A stretch of DNA of 64,000 nt from Paenibacillus sp. 32352. Its GTDB lineage: Bacteria; Bacillota; Bacilli; Paenibacillales; NBRC-103111. A program made the translations under genes and the position numbers. The notes under the pieces are model-generated. The model did no database searches and had not been told where the DNA came from. It saw only the letters and a list, made by a program, of their open reading frames with translations. The stretch spans positions 248,001 to 312,000 of the forward strand of contig NZ_MZNT01000007.1 of the NCBI RefSeq assembly GCF_002042965.1. Reading direction: 5' to 3'. Positions 50,328 to 59,635 of this stretch are shown piece by piece (within the stretch, counting starts at the first letter, position 1; each line of letters starts with the position of its first letter).

Positions 50328-52169
50328 TCAATTCCCCATATCGTTCATGGGGATCGTATCTGCTTGAGCAGCCGATGGCTGCGGGAAATGCAGCGTGACT
50401 GCAGTACCCCATCCCTTCCTGCTGAGAATCTTGATTCCGCTGGTTTCTCCGTACTGCAGCATAATACGTTTATTGGTATTGCTCAGCCCGATATGACGGC
50501 CGGAATCCTCGTCAGAATCAAGCACTGAACGGATTTGCGCAAGCTGCTGCTTCCCTATCCCGCCTCCGTTGTCAATTATAGTTACCTTAAGCGTACCGTG
50601 CTGTACGCGGAACTTGAACTTGACCAGCAGGCGGGACGTATGCTCCATCCCGTATTGGATGCTATTTTCAAGCAGCGGCTGCATGCTTAGCTTCACTACT
50701 TCGCAATCGGAGAAAGGCCCGATATCGTCCCAAATGACCTGAAACCGGTCTTTATAGCGGATTTGCTGAATTTCAACATAGCTGACAGTGTGTGCGATCT
50801 CCTCCTCTAACCGGACGACCTTCGCTGAGGAATCGAGAGTATATTGCAGGATGGCTGTCAACAGCTCAATCATGCGGCTTGGGGCATTCGTAGAGCCTGT
50901 CAATTGAAAGGTCTTCCAGTATATCGAATTCAGCGTATTATACAGAAAATGAGGATTGATTTGGGATTGCAGCGCTTTAAATTCCAGTGCCTGCATCCGG
51001 TATAACCGCTCGGAAAGCTGGATCTTCAAATATTTTTGCTCAAGGAAGCTTTCCAGGATATGGGTGATGATGAATGCATAGATATCATGCCCTTGGTTCG
51101 GATTGGCCTCCATCGTGTCCGGTGTGTCGGGAGCGTCCGCTGATTCGAGCAAGTGCAGAATCCCGTAGACTTGACGGTAATTTTTGCCTGTCAGCCATAA
51201 GGCGGCAAGTGCACATAATGCCAAGGCCGCAACTGACAGCAGACAAGTGATGACGATCAAGGTAAACGATAAGCTGTACAATGACTTGCGCGGGACGACT
51301 GAAATCAAATTCCAGTTTAACCTCGGTGCTTTTTTGACCGTGAGATGATAAATTCCGTTATCCTGCTGAAGCGTATCGAATTGTCCGGGCAGGCGCAGAG
51401 ACGATAGCATTTGGTCATATGCAGTGCCCCCGGATTGCATGATAACCCGGTTATGATCATCGGTGATATAAAAGCTCCGGTTCGGATATTCGCTTAAAGA
51501 CGGGAATGATTTGATAAAATAGTCGGGGGACAGGTTCAGAACGATAACCCCCTTCTTGCTGACATTGTTCCTGTCATTAATCAATTTGTAAATACTTACA
51601 ACATCGGTCGGGGTGCTCTCGAAAGCATAGTTGTGCAGACTGCGAACCTCTGTCGTGAATCCCGCCGTATCCGCAAGGTTCAAGTAACTGTCATACCAGC
51701 TTTTATCCAGATAAGATTGCAGATTGACCAGTCCTTCACGCGAGCTTAGAAAACGCTGCTGGTCATTCGGATAGTAGACGTAGATAGAGTGAACATAAGG
51801 TCTGGAGTTGGCCGACACATCGATAATATGCTTGAGATAAAATAACGATTCCGCATCCTCGTAGGAATAGTTGGATTTCGAAAGAATATTGTAAAGCTTA
51901 TCCGCAATTTTAGGATTGGTATTAAAGGACAGGCTGAGAGAATCGATCTCCGATGCAACAACCTGAAATAGCTCATTATATTGATTTAACAGCTTCTCCT
52001 GATTCTGCTCGGCATCAACACGCGTGTACCGCTGGGAGATGACGATGGATAAAGAGCCCAGCAGCAGAAGAGGAATTAAACACAGGGCCAAAATATTCCT
52101 CAAGTTGTTGACAAAAAATTTGATTTTTAATGATCTTCCGATATGCGGCTTATTCAGATTAACGCCCAT
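50328..52169 (-). CDS. YesM-type sensor histidine kinase
   Basis: 613 residues. One membrane segment near the N-terminus (ILALCLIPLLLLGSLSIVIS) and a second near residue 300 (TLIVITCLLSVAALALCALAALWLTG) enclose an extracellular Cache-like domain. The cytoplasmic part has the HisKA_6/His_kinase motif ALQSQINPHFLYNTLNSIYW (His in PHF) and an ATPase domain with N-box LLENSIQYGME and G-box DNGGGIGKQQ, then HIGLSNTNKRIMLQYG. It overlaps the response regulator gene by 11 bases. With YesN it senses extracellular carbohydrate and controls the divergent importer operon. Confidence 0.92.
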   Translation of the reverse strand: MGVNLNKPHIGRSLKIKFFVNNLRNILALCLIPLLLLGSLSIVISQRYTRVDAEQNQEKLLNQYNELFQVVASEIDSLSLSFNTNPKIADKLYNILSKSNYSYEDAESLFYLKHIIDVSANSRPYVHSIYVYYPNDQQRFLSSREGLVNLQSYLDKSWYDSYLNLADTAGFTTEVRSLHNYAFESTPTDVVSIYKLINDRNNVSKKGVIVLNLSPDYFIKSFPSLSEYPNRSFYITDDHNRVIMQSGGTAYDQMLSSLRLPGQFDTLQQDNGIYHLTVKKAPRLNWNLISVVPRKSLYSLSFTLIVITCLLSVAALALCALAALWLTGKNYRQVYGILHLLESADAPDTPDTMEANPNQGHDIYAFIITHILESFLEQKYLKIQLSERLYRMQALEFKALQSQINPHFLYNTLNSIYWKTFQLTGSTNAPSRMIELLTAILQYTLDSSAKVVRLEEEIAHTVSYVEIQQIRYKDRFQVIWDDIGPFSDCEVVKLSMQPLLENSIQYGMEHTSRLLVKFKFRVQHGTLKVTIIDNGGGIGKQQLAQIRSVLDSDEDSGRHIGLSNTNKRIMLQYGETSGIKILSRKGWGTAVTLHFPQPSAAQADTIPMNDMGN

Positions 52170-52905
52170 TTTTGAACTGCCCCGGGGTTATGCCGTGATA
52201 TTGCTTAAAAGCTCGGATAAAGTTTTTAGGATTAGCGTAGCCCACAGCTTCACTGACTTCAAACGCTTTCATATGTCCGTGCTTTAACAGCTCCGCAGCT
52301 TTCTCCATTCTCACCTTCAGGACATATTCCGAGAAATGCATCCCCGTTTTTTTCTTGAAATATACGCTTACATAGCTTGTATTCATTTCAACCGTTTCGG
52401 ATGCCTGCTGCAGGGTAATGGTGCGGTAATCCTGGTTCACGCTTTTCACGATGCTGGAAATAACGGGATCCGTAAAGCCAGACAGTGGTTCGCTGTTCCC
52501 CATTCCCCCTGCTTCAAAACCTGATTTCGCCTCATCAAGAACTGTCTTGAGCTGTGTAAACACGTTGACGATGTCATCGTATTTAGCCGGCTTTAGCATA
52601 TAGTGGGAAACTCCATAGGTCATCGCTTCCCTGGCATACTCGAAATCGCGATATGCGCTGAGCAGCACGATGCGAACCCCCAGTCTCCGCTCGTGAATCT
52701 GCTTGCATAGCTCCAGCCCGGACATCACCGGCATTCGAATATCGCACAGAAGCGCATCAACGGGATTCGATTCCAAATACGACAGCGCCTCCAGCCCATT
52801 GCTGACTTGCTGTACAACCGTAAAGCCAACCGACTCCCAAGGAAAGCAGTTGCATAGCGTATCCCGGGTATCCTCTTCATCATCAGCAGCCAAAAGCTTG
52901 TACAT
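52159..52905 (-). CDS. YesN-type AraC response regulator
   Basis: 248 residues from the ATG at 52905, which follows GGAGGTGA. Receiver domain: KLLAADDEEDTRDTL, phospho-acceptor in ALLCDIRMPVMSG, the conserved Ser in VLLSAYRDF, and YMLKPAKYDDI (Lys). AraC HTH: ITLQQASETVEMNTSYVSVYFKKKTGMHFSEYVLKVRMEKAAELL and KAFEVSEAVGYANPKNFIRAFKQYHGITPGQFK. The linker between the domains is short, so it is a compact YesN. It is in an operon with the YesM kinase and divergent from the binding protein gene at 53090. Confidence 0.92.
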   Translation of the reverse strand: MYKLLAADDEEDTRDTLCNCFPWESVGFTVVQQVSNGLEALSYLESNPVDALLCDIRMPVMSGLELCKQIHERRLGVRIVLLSAYRDFEYAREAMTYGVSHYMLKPAKYDDIVNVFTQLKTVLDEAKSGFEAGGMGNSEPLSGFTDPVISSIVKSVNQDYRTITLQQASETVEMNTSYVSVYFKKKTGMHFSEYVLKVRMEKAAELLKHGHMKAFEVSEAVGYANPKNFIRAFKQYHGITPGQFKNGR

Positions 52906-52990
52906 CCGACTCACCTCCGGTACCATTATAGCAGAAATTCGACAGTGTCATATCCAAAATTATGATACTTTTCCCCAACGATACAAAAAA

Positions 52991-53006
52991 ATGAAAACGT
53001 AATCAA
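52991..53006 (+). promoter_or_regulatory. cre-like site 1 (CcpA) in sulfatase-importer promoter
   Basis: ATGAAAACGTAATCAA fits the WTGNAANCGNWNNCAW consensus at every fixed position. With the copy at 53047 it forms a near-exact direct repeat, so it may alternatively be a YesN binding site. Confidence 0.6.
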
Positions 53007-53046
53007 TAGGAGGAGACCTTTTTTTGTCTTTGTTTTCGATGCTATG

Positions 53047-53062
53047 ATGAAAGCGTAACCAA
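53047..53062 (+). promoter_or_regulatory. cre-like site 2 (CcpA) in sulfatase-importer promoter
   Basis: ATGAAAGCGTAACCAA also fits the full consensus. It begins 43 bp before the SBP start codon, so binding here would block transcription or early elongation. Confidence 0.6.
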
Positions 53063-53089
53063 TACTAAAGATTTGGGGGAGAATAAAAA

Positions 53090-54409
53090 TTGAAGAAAAC
53101 GCTCAAGGGAATTACCAGTCTCGTTATGTGTTCTGTCATGGGGATTACTTTGGCCGCTTGTGGAGGTAATTCAGCCAATGATTCTGCACAGAAAGGAAGT
53201 GCGGATGGCACGAAGCCCATCACGTTAAGATTCAGCTGGTGGGGCAACGACACCCGCCACCAGGCGACGCTGAAGGCCATCGATGCTTATACCAAGCTGC
53301 ATCCAAATGTCAAAATCGAAGCGGAATATACGGGCTTCGACGGCTTTTACAACAAATTATTGACCCAATTCGCCGGAAGCACCGCACCCGACTTATTCCA
53401 GTTCACCTATGAATGGGATAACGACATGTATGATTTTTTGCTGGATTTAAAGCAGTCCAAATCGCTTGATACCAGCGGTTACGATCCCTCTGTTCTCAGC
53501 AACTTTGCGACTTACAAGGACAAGATGATTATGGCTCCGGCAGGTGCCACCGCTACATCCTTATTCTATAATCAAGCTTTCTTCCAGAAGTACGGAATTC
53601 CGGAAACAACGGAATGGACCTGGGACAGCCTGCTGGAAACCGGCAAGAAGGTGCATGCCCAAGATCCAAACGCTTACCTGCTGTCGGCCGATATCGACGT
53701 CATTTATAAATTGATCCTGCAGCCTTATGTAGCCCAAATGACCGGAAAGAACTGGATCAATGACGATTATACTCCTGCGTTCGATAACGCTGCCTTGACG
53801 AAGGGGCTTTCGTATCTTTCCGAATTGTACAAGAACGGGGTTCTGGAGCCGTTCGGGGACAGCTCCGCCTTCGTCGGTAAGATGGAACAGAATCCAAAAT
53901 GGATTAAAGGACAAGTGGGCATGTTGTTCGACTATATTTCCGCCTTCGATAAATATAAGCAATCCGTGCCTGACGGCAAGCTGGGTGTAGCGGCTTACCC
54001 TATGGCTCCGAATGCGCTGCAATCCGGCAATCCAATCGCAGCGGGAACCGGATTCGCGGTAAACAAAACATCTCCGAACGCGGAAGAAGCGGTGAAATTT
54101 ATCAATTGGATGGTTAATGATAAAGATGCGGCGCTTATCCTTGGCGCACAGCGCGGTATACCGGCGACGAGCACGGCTAGAAAAGCTTTGGAGGATGCGA
54201 AGCAGCTTGATCCGAACATTACTAAAGGTCTTGATCTTGCCTCCAAACAGAAGACCATTGCTCCTAACGTAATCAGTATCAATGCCGATCTCGCGCAAAT
54301 TGCGAAAGACACGTTGCAGAAGCTGATTTATCAGAAGGAGACGCCGGAGCAAGCCGCAGACGAAATCCTGAAAGCGTATGGCTCGAAGCTTACCGCGTTA
54401 AAGAAATAG
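53090..54409 (+). CDS. Extracellular solute-binding lipoprotein (family 1)
   Basis: 439 residues. The start is a TTG at 53090, eight bases after GGGGGAG. Lipoprotein signal GITSLVMCSVMGITLAACGG. The mature part is of the sugar-binding type (ITLRFSWWGNDTRHQATLKAIDAYTKLHPNVKIEAEYTGFDGFYNKLLTQFAGSTAPDLFQFTYEW), related to MsmE/YcjN-like proteins. It delivers its ligand to the two permeases that follow. The sulfatase at the end of the operon suggests a sulfated saccharide as ligand. An intergenic stem-loop after the gene may allow it to be made in excess over the permeases. Confidence 0.92.
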   Translation: MKKTLKGITSLVMCSVMGITLAACGGNSANDSAQKGSADGTKPITLRFSWWGNDTRHQATLKAIDAYTKLHPNVKIEAEYTGFDGFYNKLLTQFAGSTAPDLFQFTYEWDNDMYDFLLDLKQSKSLDTSGYDPSVLSNFATYKDKMIMAPAGATATSLFYNQAFFQKYGIPETTEWTWDSLLETGKKVHAQDPNAYLLSADIDVIYKLILQPYVAQMTGKNWINDDYTPAFDNAALTKGLSYLSELYKNGVLEPFGDSSAFVGKMEQNPKWIKGQVGMLFDYISAFDKYKQSVPDGKLGVAAYPMAPNALQSGNPIAAGTGFAVNKTSPNAEEAVKFINWMVNDKDAALILGAQRGIPATSTARKALEDAKQLDPNITKGLDLASKQKTIAPNVISINADLAQIAKDTLQKLIYQKETPEQAADEILKAYGSKLTALKK

Positions 54410-54439
54410 AAGTTATGTAAAACAAATGGTTCACTTGGT

Positions 54440-54473
54440 GAGAGAAGCTGTCTGGTTGGACGGCTTTCTCTCT
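54440..54473 (+). terminator. Intercistronic stem-loop (attenuating or mRNA-stabilising)
   Basis: Stem GAGAGAAGCTGTC/GACGGCTTTCTCTC with one bulge and no T tract. It lies between the binding protein and permease genes, the usual place for elements that raise binding-protein expression. Confidence 0.6.
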
Positions 54474-54520
54474 CCTATCAGCTGACCGGCATGTTTGAAT
54501 ACAGAAGGGAGTTCAGTATA

Positions 54521-55417
54521 TTGAAGCAGTCAATGCGATTCACGAATGCCGCTTGGGGACTGTTGTTCATTTCTCCGTGGATCATCGGATTTGCAGGGTT
54601 TCAGCTCTATCCTCTGCTGTTGTCGTTGTACTATTCGTTCACCGATTACTCCATCGTGAAAGCGACGCATTTTGTCGGCTTGCAAAATTATATGACGATG
54701 TTCAAGGAGGACAAGGACTTCTTCCCGTCTTTGCGCGTAACCCTCCTGTATACCTTGATGGCAGTGCCGCTTAAGCTGGCATTCGCTTTACTTGTGGCGA
54801 TCATTCTGAATTCCAAAGGGAGATTCATTAACGTATATAGAACCATCTATTACTTGCCTTCCATTCTTGGCGGAAGCGTCGCTATCTCGATCCTTTGGCG
54901 CTTCTTGTTTATGCGCGAAGGCATCGTTAACCAGGTGCTGGCCTTTCTTCATATCCCTTCGGTCGATTGGCTGGGCAGCCCGAATGTGGCATTATGGACC
55001 ATCAGCTTTTTGGTCGTCTGGCAATTCGGTTCTTCTATGGTCCTGTTTCTCGCCGGTCTAAAACAAATCCCTTCCGACTTATATGAAGCCGGTATGGTAG
55101 ACGGCGCAAGCAGAGTGAGGATGTTCGTCTCCATTACCGTACCGCTGCTGACTCCGATCATCTTATTTAATCTGGTCATGCAAACCATCGGCGCCTTGCA
55201 GGAATTTACCGCCGCTTTCGTCGTCACGAACGGCGGGCCCATGAAATCGACGTACCTGATCGGGATGAAAATATATGACGACGCCTTCAAGCTGCTGCAT
55301 ATGGGCTATGCTTCCGCTTTATCCTGGGTACTGTTTGCTATCATTCTGATCCTTACCTTGATCATTTTTCGTTCATCCAGATCATGGGTGCATTATGAAG
55401 ACGGAGGGAAAAATTAA
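54521..55417 (+). CDS. Sugar ABC transporter permease 1 (MalF-like)
   Basis: 298 residues from a TTG at 54521, nine bases after AGAAGGGAG; the upstream ATG at 54491 has no ribosome binding site, and an ATG at 54533 is a further option. Six membrane segments; EAA loop YEAGMVDGASRVRMFVSITVPLLTPII. The start AAWGLLFISPWIIGFAGFQLYPLLLSLYYSFTDYSIV is typical for the MalF/UgpA-like partner. Stop and the next start overlap as TAATG. The membrane channel needs a shared MsmX-type ATPase encoded elsewhere. Confidence 0.92.
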   Translation: MKQSMRFTNAAWGLLFISPWIIGFAGFQLYPLLLSLYYSFTDYSIVKATHFVGLQNYMTMFKEDKDFFPSLRVTLLYTLMAVPLKLAFALLVAIILNSKGRFINVYRTIYYLPSILGGSVAISILWRFLFMREGIVNQVLAFLHIPSVDWLGSPNVALWTISFLVVWQFGSSMVLFLAGLKQIPSDLYEAGMVDGASRVRMFVSITVPLLTPIILFNLVMQTIGALQEFTAAFVVTNGGPMKSTYLIGMKIYDDAFKLLHMGYASALSWVLFAIILILTLIIFRSSRSWVHYEDGGKN

Positions 55418-56277
55418 TGATGCTGCAATACGGGAAACAGCCTACGCTCGCAGGCAGGCTGGTCAAAAATATAATTCTGCTGGCCTTTGGTCTGCTCATG
55501 ATTTATCCGCTGATCTGGTTGTTCTTCGGTTCGTTCAAAACCAACAGCGATTTATTCGGTTCTTTGGCACTGCTTCCAAAAACCTTCGTTTGGGACTCTT
55601 ATAGCAAAGGCTGGCAAGGTACGGGGCAATTTACCTACGGCACCTTCTTCTTGAATACATTGATGCTTGTAGTGCCGACTGTCTTTTTTACCGTCTTGTC
55701 CAGTGCGGTGGTGGCTTACGGCTTTGCCCGCTTCCAATTTCCGCTCAAGAACACGCTGTTCGCGCTTATGATCTCAACGCTGATGCTTCCGCATGCGGTT
55801 ATTATTATTCCCAGATACTTGATATTCCGCAATCTGGGGTGGCTTGACGGGTATTTGCCCTTTATCGTACCGGCAATTTTTGCATGTTATCCGTTTTTTA
55901 TCTTTATGCTGATTCAGTTTTTCCGCGGTCTTCCTCGAGAGCTAGATGAATCGGCGGTTATGGACGGCTGCAACCCGGCAGCTATTTTGTTTCGGATCCT
56001 GCTTCCGCTCTGTAAGCCGGCACTCTTCTCTGCGGCTATCTTTCAATTCATATGGACGTGGAACGATTTTTTCAATTCGCTCATTTTCATCAACAGTGTC
56101 AAAAAATATACCGTCTCCCTGGCGCTGCGCATGACTATTGATTCGACTGGAGGGACGGTAGCCTGGAACCAAATTATGTCGATGTCCGTGTTGGCGATCC
56201 TGCCTCCCCTGCTAATCTTTTTCCTGTTCCAGCGCTATTTTGTGGAAGGCATTGCCACGACAGGGATCAAAGGGTAA
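55417..56277 (+). CDS. Sugar ABC transporter permease 2 (MalG-like)
   Basis: 286 residues. Six membrane segments and the EAA loop LDESAVMDGCNPAAILFRILLPLCKPALFS. The C-terminus QRYFVEGIATTGIKG is the standard ending of the MalG/UgpE partner. GGAGGG lies eight bases upstream of the ATG, and the gene overlaps the stop of permease 1 by one base, so translation is coupled. Confidence 0.93.
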   Translation: MMLQYGKQPTLAGRLVKNIILLAFGLLMIYPLIWLFFGSFKTNSDLFGSLALLPKTFVWDSYSKGWQGTGQFTYGTFFLNTLMLVVPTVFFTVLSSAVVAYGFARFQFPLKNTLFALMISTLMLPHAVIIIPRYLIFRNLGWLDGYLPFIVPAIFACYPFFIFMLIQFFRGLPRELDESAVMDGCNPAAILFRILLPLCKPALFSAAIFQFIWTWNDFFNSLIFINSVKKYTVSLALRMTIDSTGGTVAWNQIMSMSVLAILPPLLIFFLFQRYFVEGIATTGIKG

Positions 56278-56332
56278 ACTTTTGTTCAGAACGTAAGCAG
56301 GAAATAAGCATAAGGAAAAGGGGCTCCCAACC

Positions 56333-57691
56333 ATGCCGCAAAGGAAGCAACAACCGAATGTCATTGTATTTTTTACAGATCAGCAGCGATGGGATACGAC
56401 CGGACTGCACGGCAATCCCTTAGGGCTTACTCCCCATTTTGACCGATGGGCTCTGGAAGGAACTCATTTGTACAATACCTTCACTTGCCAGCCTGTCTGC
56501 GGACCGGCGAGATCCTGCCTGCAAACCGGACGTTATGCAACGGCGACCGGATGTTACCGCAACGGGATTCCGCTCCCGGAGAACTCTCGTACGCTGGCTC
56601 ACGAATTTCGTGATGCCGGATACCATACCGGATATATCGGCAAATGGCATTTGGCATCAACCAGAACGGAGCCCGTTCCGGAAACGCTTCGCGGCGGATA
56701 CGAGTATTGGCTCGCAGCCGATTCTCTCGAGCATACCTCCGACGCTTACGATACGGTGCTGTACAACAATGCCAATGAACGGGTCAAGCTTCCGGGTTAC
56801 CGGGTCGATGCATTGACGGACGCCGCCATTCGCTATGTGAATGATCATCAGAACGATCCGTTCTTCCTGTTCCTCTCCTTCCTGGAGCCACATCATCAGA
56901 ACCGAAGAGACGATTACCCTGCGCCGTCAGGGTATGAAGACTCTTACATATCGGCTTGGACGCCTCCCGATTTGGCGGAGCTCGGGGGCACATCCCAGCG
57001 TCATCTGCCCGGTTATTATGGGATGGTCAAACGTCTGGATGAAGCGTTAGGCCGCTTAATGGATGCGTTGATCAGCCTTGATCTGGCTGACTCTACCATC
57101 GTTCTCTTTACTTCCGATCACGGAAGTCATTTCAAAACGCGCAATGGAGAGTACAAACGCTCTTGCCATGACAGCTCCATACGTATTCCGGGGGCGATAT
57201 GGGGACCCGGCTTTCAAGGAGGCGGACGGATTCGTGAGCTCGTCAGCTTGATCGATCTGCCGCCGACCTTGCTCGATGCAGCCGGGCTTAAGGTACCCAG
57301 CGAGATGCAGGGGCGTTCCGTCCTGCCGCTCGTCAAGCGTCAGGAGGTCGAATGGCCGAGCGAGGTGTTCGTTCAGATCAGCGAGTCGCAGGTCGGCCGT
57401 GCCGTCCGTACCAAGCGATGGAAATACAGCGTAAGCGCGCCCCAGCGGGATGCTATACGAGATAGCTACAGCGATCTGTACGTAGAAGAATTTTTGTACG
57501 ATTTGCAGGCAGATCCTTGGGAATTTCATAATCTTATCGAAAGCGAGGCTCACCGGGAGGTGAAGCAGGTGATGAGAGAAAGACTTCTGCGCCGCATGGC
57601 GGAAGCTGGAGAAGCGCCTACCCAAATTGAGGCCGCTCAGGAGCGGGCCTTTGGTCAGTTGAAAGTGCTGGAAAGTGAATACGGGCAGTAA
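56333..57691 (+). CDS. Sulfatase, cytoplasmic, Cys-type formylglycine motif
   Basis: 452 residues. Type I sulfatase signature PVCGPARSCLQTGRY with Cys56 as the formylglycine precursor (C-x-P-x-R-x4-TG). Metal ligands: NVIVFFTDQQRWD (Asp16) at the start, FTSDHGSH late. The alkaline phosphatase-like core fits hydrolysis of sulfate esters on sugars. There is no signal peptide, which is notable: it should act in the cytoplasm on sugars brought in by the importer encoded just upstream (55 bp gap, same operon). Activity needs a formylglycine-generating enzyme (FGE or anSME); none is encoded in the window. AAAAGGGG precedes the ATG. Confidence 0.92.
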   Translation: MPQRKQQPNVIVFFTDQQRWDTTGLHGNPLGLTPHFDRWALEGTHLYNTFTCQPVCGPARSCLQTGRYATATGCYRNGIPLPENSRTLAHEFRDAGYHTGYIGKWHLASTRTEPVPETLRGGYEYWLAADSLEHTSDAYDTVLYNNANERVKLPGYRVDALTDAAIRYVNDHQNDPFFLFLSFLEPHHQNRRDDYPAPSGYEDSYISAWTPPDLAELGGTSQRHLPGYYGMVKRLDEALGRLMDALISLDLADSTIVLFTSDHGSHFKTRNGEYKRSCHDSSIRIPGAIWGPGFQGGGRIRELVSLIDLPPTLLDAAGLKVPSEMQGRSVLPLVKRQEVEWPSEVFVQISESQVGRAVRTKRWKYSVSAPQRDAIRDSYSDLYVEEFLYDLQADPWEFHNLIESEAHREVKQVMRERLLRRMAEAGEAPTQIEAAQERAFGQLKVLESEYGQ

Positions 57692-57744
57692 AGCGTCATT
57701 TTTGAAAGCGATGATCTTCTAGACAATTTATAATGTTATTATGA

Positions 57745-57778
57745 GAAAAAGACCCCGGCGGGGTCTTTTCTTTTTATT
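57745..57778. terminator. Bidirectional terminator
   Basis: Perfect 9-bp stem AAAGACCCC/GGGGTCTTT with loop GGC; T-rich on both strands. It separates the sulfatase operon from the convergent FAD oxidoreductase gene. Confidence 0.9.
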
Positions 57779-57863
57779 AATAATTATAATTACTATGGAA
57801 GCCACACATAATACTTCGCTGCTTTCCAGCCCGCTATAGCCATACCCGCCGTATCATCCGTTA

Positions 57864-59444
57864 TTATACCGCCCCGATTTTTGGCCATTCCAGTTCAACC
57901 CCATTAGCGGTAAGCAGTTCCTGCAGCTCTTTAAGCTTTTCTGCGCTTGCACGCACCTCGCTCGGGGTCAACCCTCGTTCCAAGCAAAATGCCGCCGTAT
58001 ATCCCGCAGATTCCCCGATATTCCACTCTACCGGGTGAAGCCTGTAGCAGCCGTTCGTAATATGGGTGGTCCCTATATTTTTGCATGCGGCCAGCAGATT
58101 GGTAACCCTTCTGGGAATTAGACTCCCAAGCGGAATTTGAAAAGGCACCGAGGAGATGTCAAGGAAATTTCTCCCCCGCATGCTTGGGTGCAGGTCGATT
58201 CTATAGCAACCTATTCCTACGCTGTCGGGGAACTCTTCTGCCCCGCATTCTTCTCGAACGGCAGCACTCACATGCTGCTCCAGAACCGTAAATTCAGCTT
58301 TGATTCTGCGGGATTCCCGGATATACGGTGCTTGGGCCATTCCATCCTCCGTCCCCACCACATCAGGGCGCAGCCGAAGTCCCGGGTAACCTGCACCGCC
58401 ATCTGGGCGAGGGGCTTCCGTCTGCAGCCAGTAGAGCAAGGATAGACTCAGCTGTTTGGCTTGGTGCAGATGCTTCTTGGCTTCTTGCTCAGGCACATCG
58501 TAGATATTGCCCAGGAAGTAATCGTTTTGAGCCCAATTGACTAACGAAATATCCGATTCATACGTCCCCGGCAAGAAGTTGGCCCGGTCCACTATTCGGC
58601 GATAGATGAACAATGGGTATTTGTCCGTACCCGGGAAGAGCGTCTCTTCCGTCGGTTCCAGCGTCTTGGGGTCAGGGGATACCCAATTCAATTGCGGATT
58701 AGGCCAGAAAGGCGCTTGAAAGGAACGCCAAAATGAGTAATCCTTAGGTCGGTCAATGACATGATGTTCACCCTCCAAATAATCCATGGCGAAGCAGCAG
58801 GTGAAGGCCTGGATATCCTGAGGGTCAGCAGGACCGTCCAGTGCATGGGGCTCATGAGTCTCCTGTTTCGACTCCGCTCCCGTAACATATTCGACATGGG
58901 CAAGCGGTAATAAGTCCCCGCATTCCGTCGCGTCGAGAAAATAGGGGGCTTCGATGATCCGTCGCTCTCCATCGTCCTTTTTTACGGTTACTGCCAGGAT
59001 GCGGTCTCCTTGCGTATGTGCTTTTATGATTTTACAGCGAGTAAGGATGGTCAGCTTGCCGCTGTTTATAAATGGCGCAAGCATCTGCTGCAAAACGGCA
59101 TGCATCACTCGGGGCTCGGCACAGAGACGGCTCACTCCCCCATTACCAGGGTTCAAATAGTACGCCGCACGCCCATACTCCGATAGCGGGTAGTGACTGC
59201 GATAGTAGCCTCTGACCTGATCGCGGAATTTGCGATAGCTTCGCGTACAGCCGAACTGTTCAATCCATTTATGCTCATCCGGAGGCACCGCCTGACTCGT
59301 CAGCTGTCCCCCGATCCAATCGAATTCCTCCGTCATACATACTCTTTTTCCTAGGCTGCAGGCCGCCAATGCTGCGGCACATCCTCCTACACCTCCGCCA
59401 ATGATCGCAATATCTGCACGTAGACTTTGCTCCATGCTGCCCAT
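57864..59444 (-). CDS. FAD-dependent oxidoreductase (FAD_oxidored family)
   Basis: 526 residues. The dinucleotide-binding motif is IAIIGGGVGGCAAALAACSLGKRVCMTEE, followed by WIGGQLTSQAVPPDEH, typical of the FAD-binding PF12831-type proteins often annotated as xanthan lyase-related. Later blocks YFLDATECGDLLPLAHVEYVTGAES and NLLAACKNIGTTHITNGCYRLHPVEWNIGESAGYTAAFCLERG (C-terminal FAD contact) are also family features. Proteins of this type occur in glycan-utilisation loci; the substrate is unknown. No signal peptide. It is convergent with the sulfatase operon. AAGGAGGG lies nine bases before the ATG. Confidence 0.85.
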   Translation of the reverse strand: MGSMEQSLRADIAIIGGGVGGCAAALAACSLGKRVCMTEEFDWIGGQLTSQAVPPDEHKWIEQFGCTRSYRKFRDQVRGYYRSHYPLSEYGRAAYYLNPGNGGVSRLCAEPRVMHAVLQQMLAPFINSGKLTILTRCKIIKAHTQGDRILAVTVKKDDGERRIIEAPYFLDATECGDLLPLAHVEYVTGAESKQETHEPHALDGPADPQDIQAFTCCFAMDYLEGEHHVIDRPKDYSFWRSFQAPFWPNPQLNWVSPDPKTLEPTEETLFPGTDKYPLFIYRRIVDRANFLPGTYESDISLVNWAQNDYFLGNIYDVPEQEAKKHLHQAKQLSLSLLYWLQTEAPRPDGGAGYPGLRLRPDVVGTEDGMAQAPYIRESRRIKAEFTVLEQHVSAAVREECGAEEFPDSVGIGCYRIDLHPSMRGRNFLDISSVPFQIPLGSLIPRRVTNLLAACKNIGTTHITNGCYRLHPVEWNIGESAGYTAAFCLERGLTPSEVRASAEKLKELQELLTANGVELEWPKIGAV

Positions 59445-59582
59445 ATCTCAATTCCCTCCTTCACCCATATTTGTTTTATTACCCCAATAATCTAGACGCA
59501 AACCAAGCTTTTTTGTTGCACGAGACACCAGCCTTCGAAACAGGAGAAACCAAAAATTTCCGTAACAGCATCCACTGCCGTC

Positions 59583-59622
59583 CAAAAAAAAGACCCTCTT
59601 CGCCTGCCAAGCGAACAGAGCC
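59583..59622 (-). terminator. Terminator of the GT2-SMR-GT39 operon
   Basis: Stem around TTCGC/GCGAA extended by CTCT/AGAG with a bulge, loop TTGGCAG, then GGTCTTTTTTT on the minus strand, just after the stop. Confidence 0.65.
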
Positions 59623-59635
59623 ATCCAATCCTATT

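Noticed and set aside
53561..54352. A 263-codon minus-strand frame inside the binding protein gene at 53090
   Set aside because: It is a shadow of a well-supported solute-binding protein; no start signal and a composition rich in Arg, as is usual in antisense frames.
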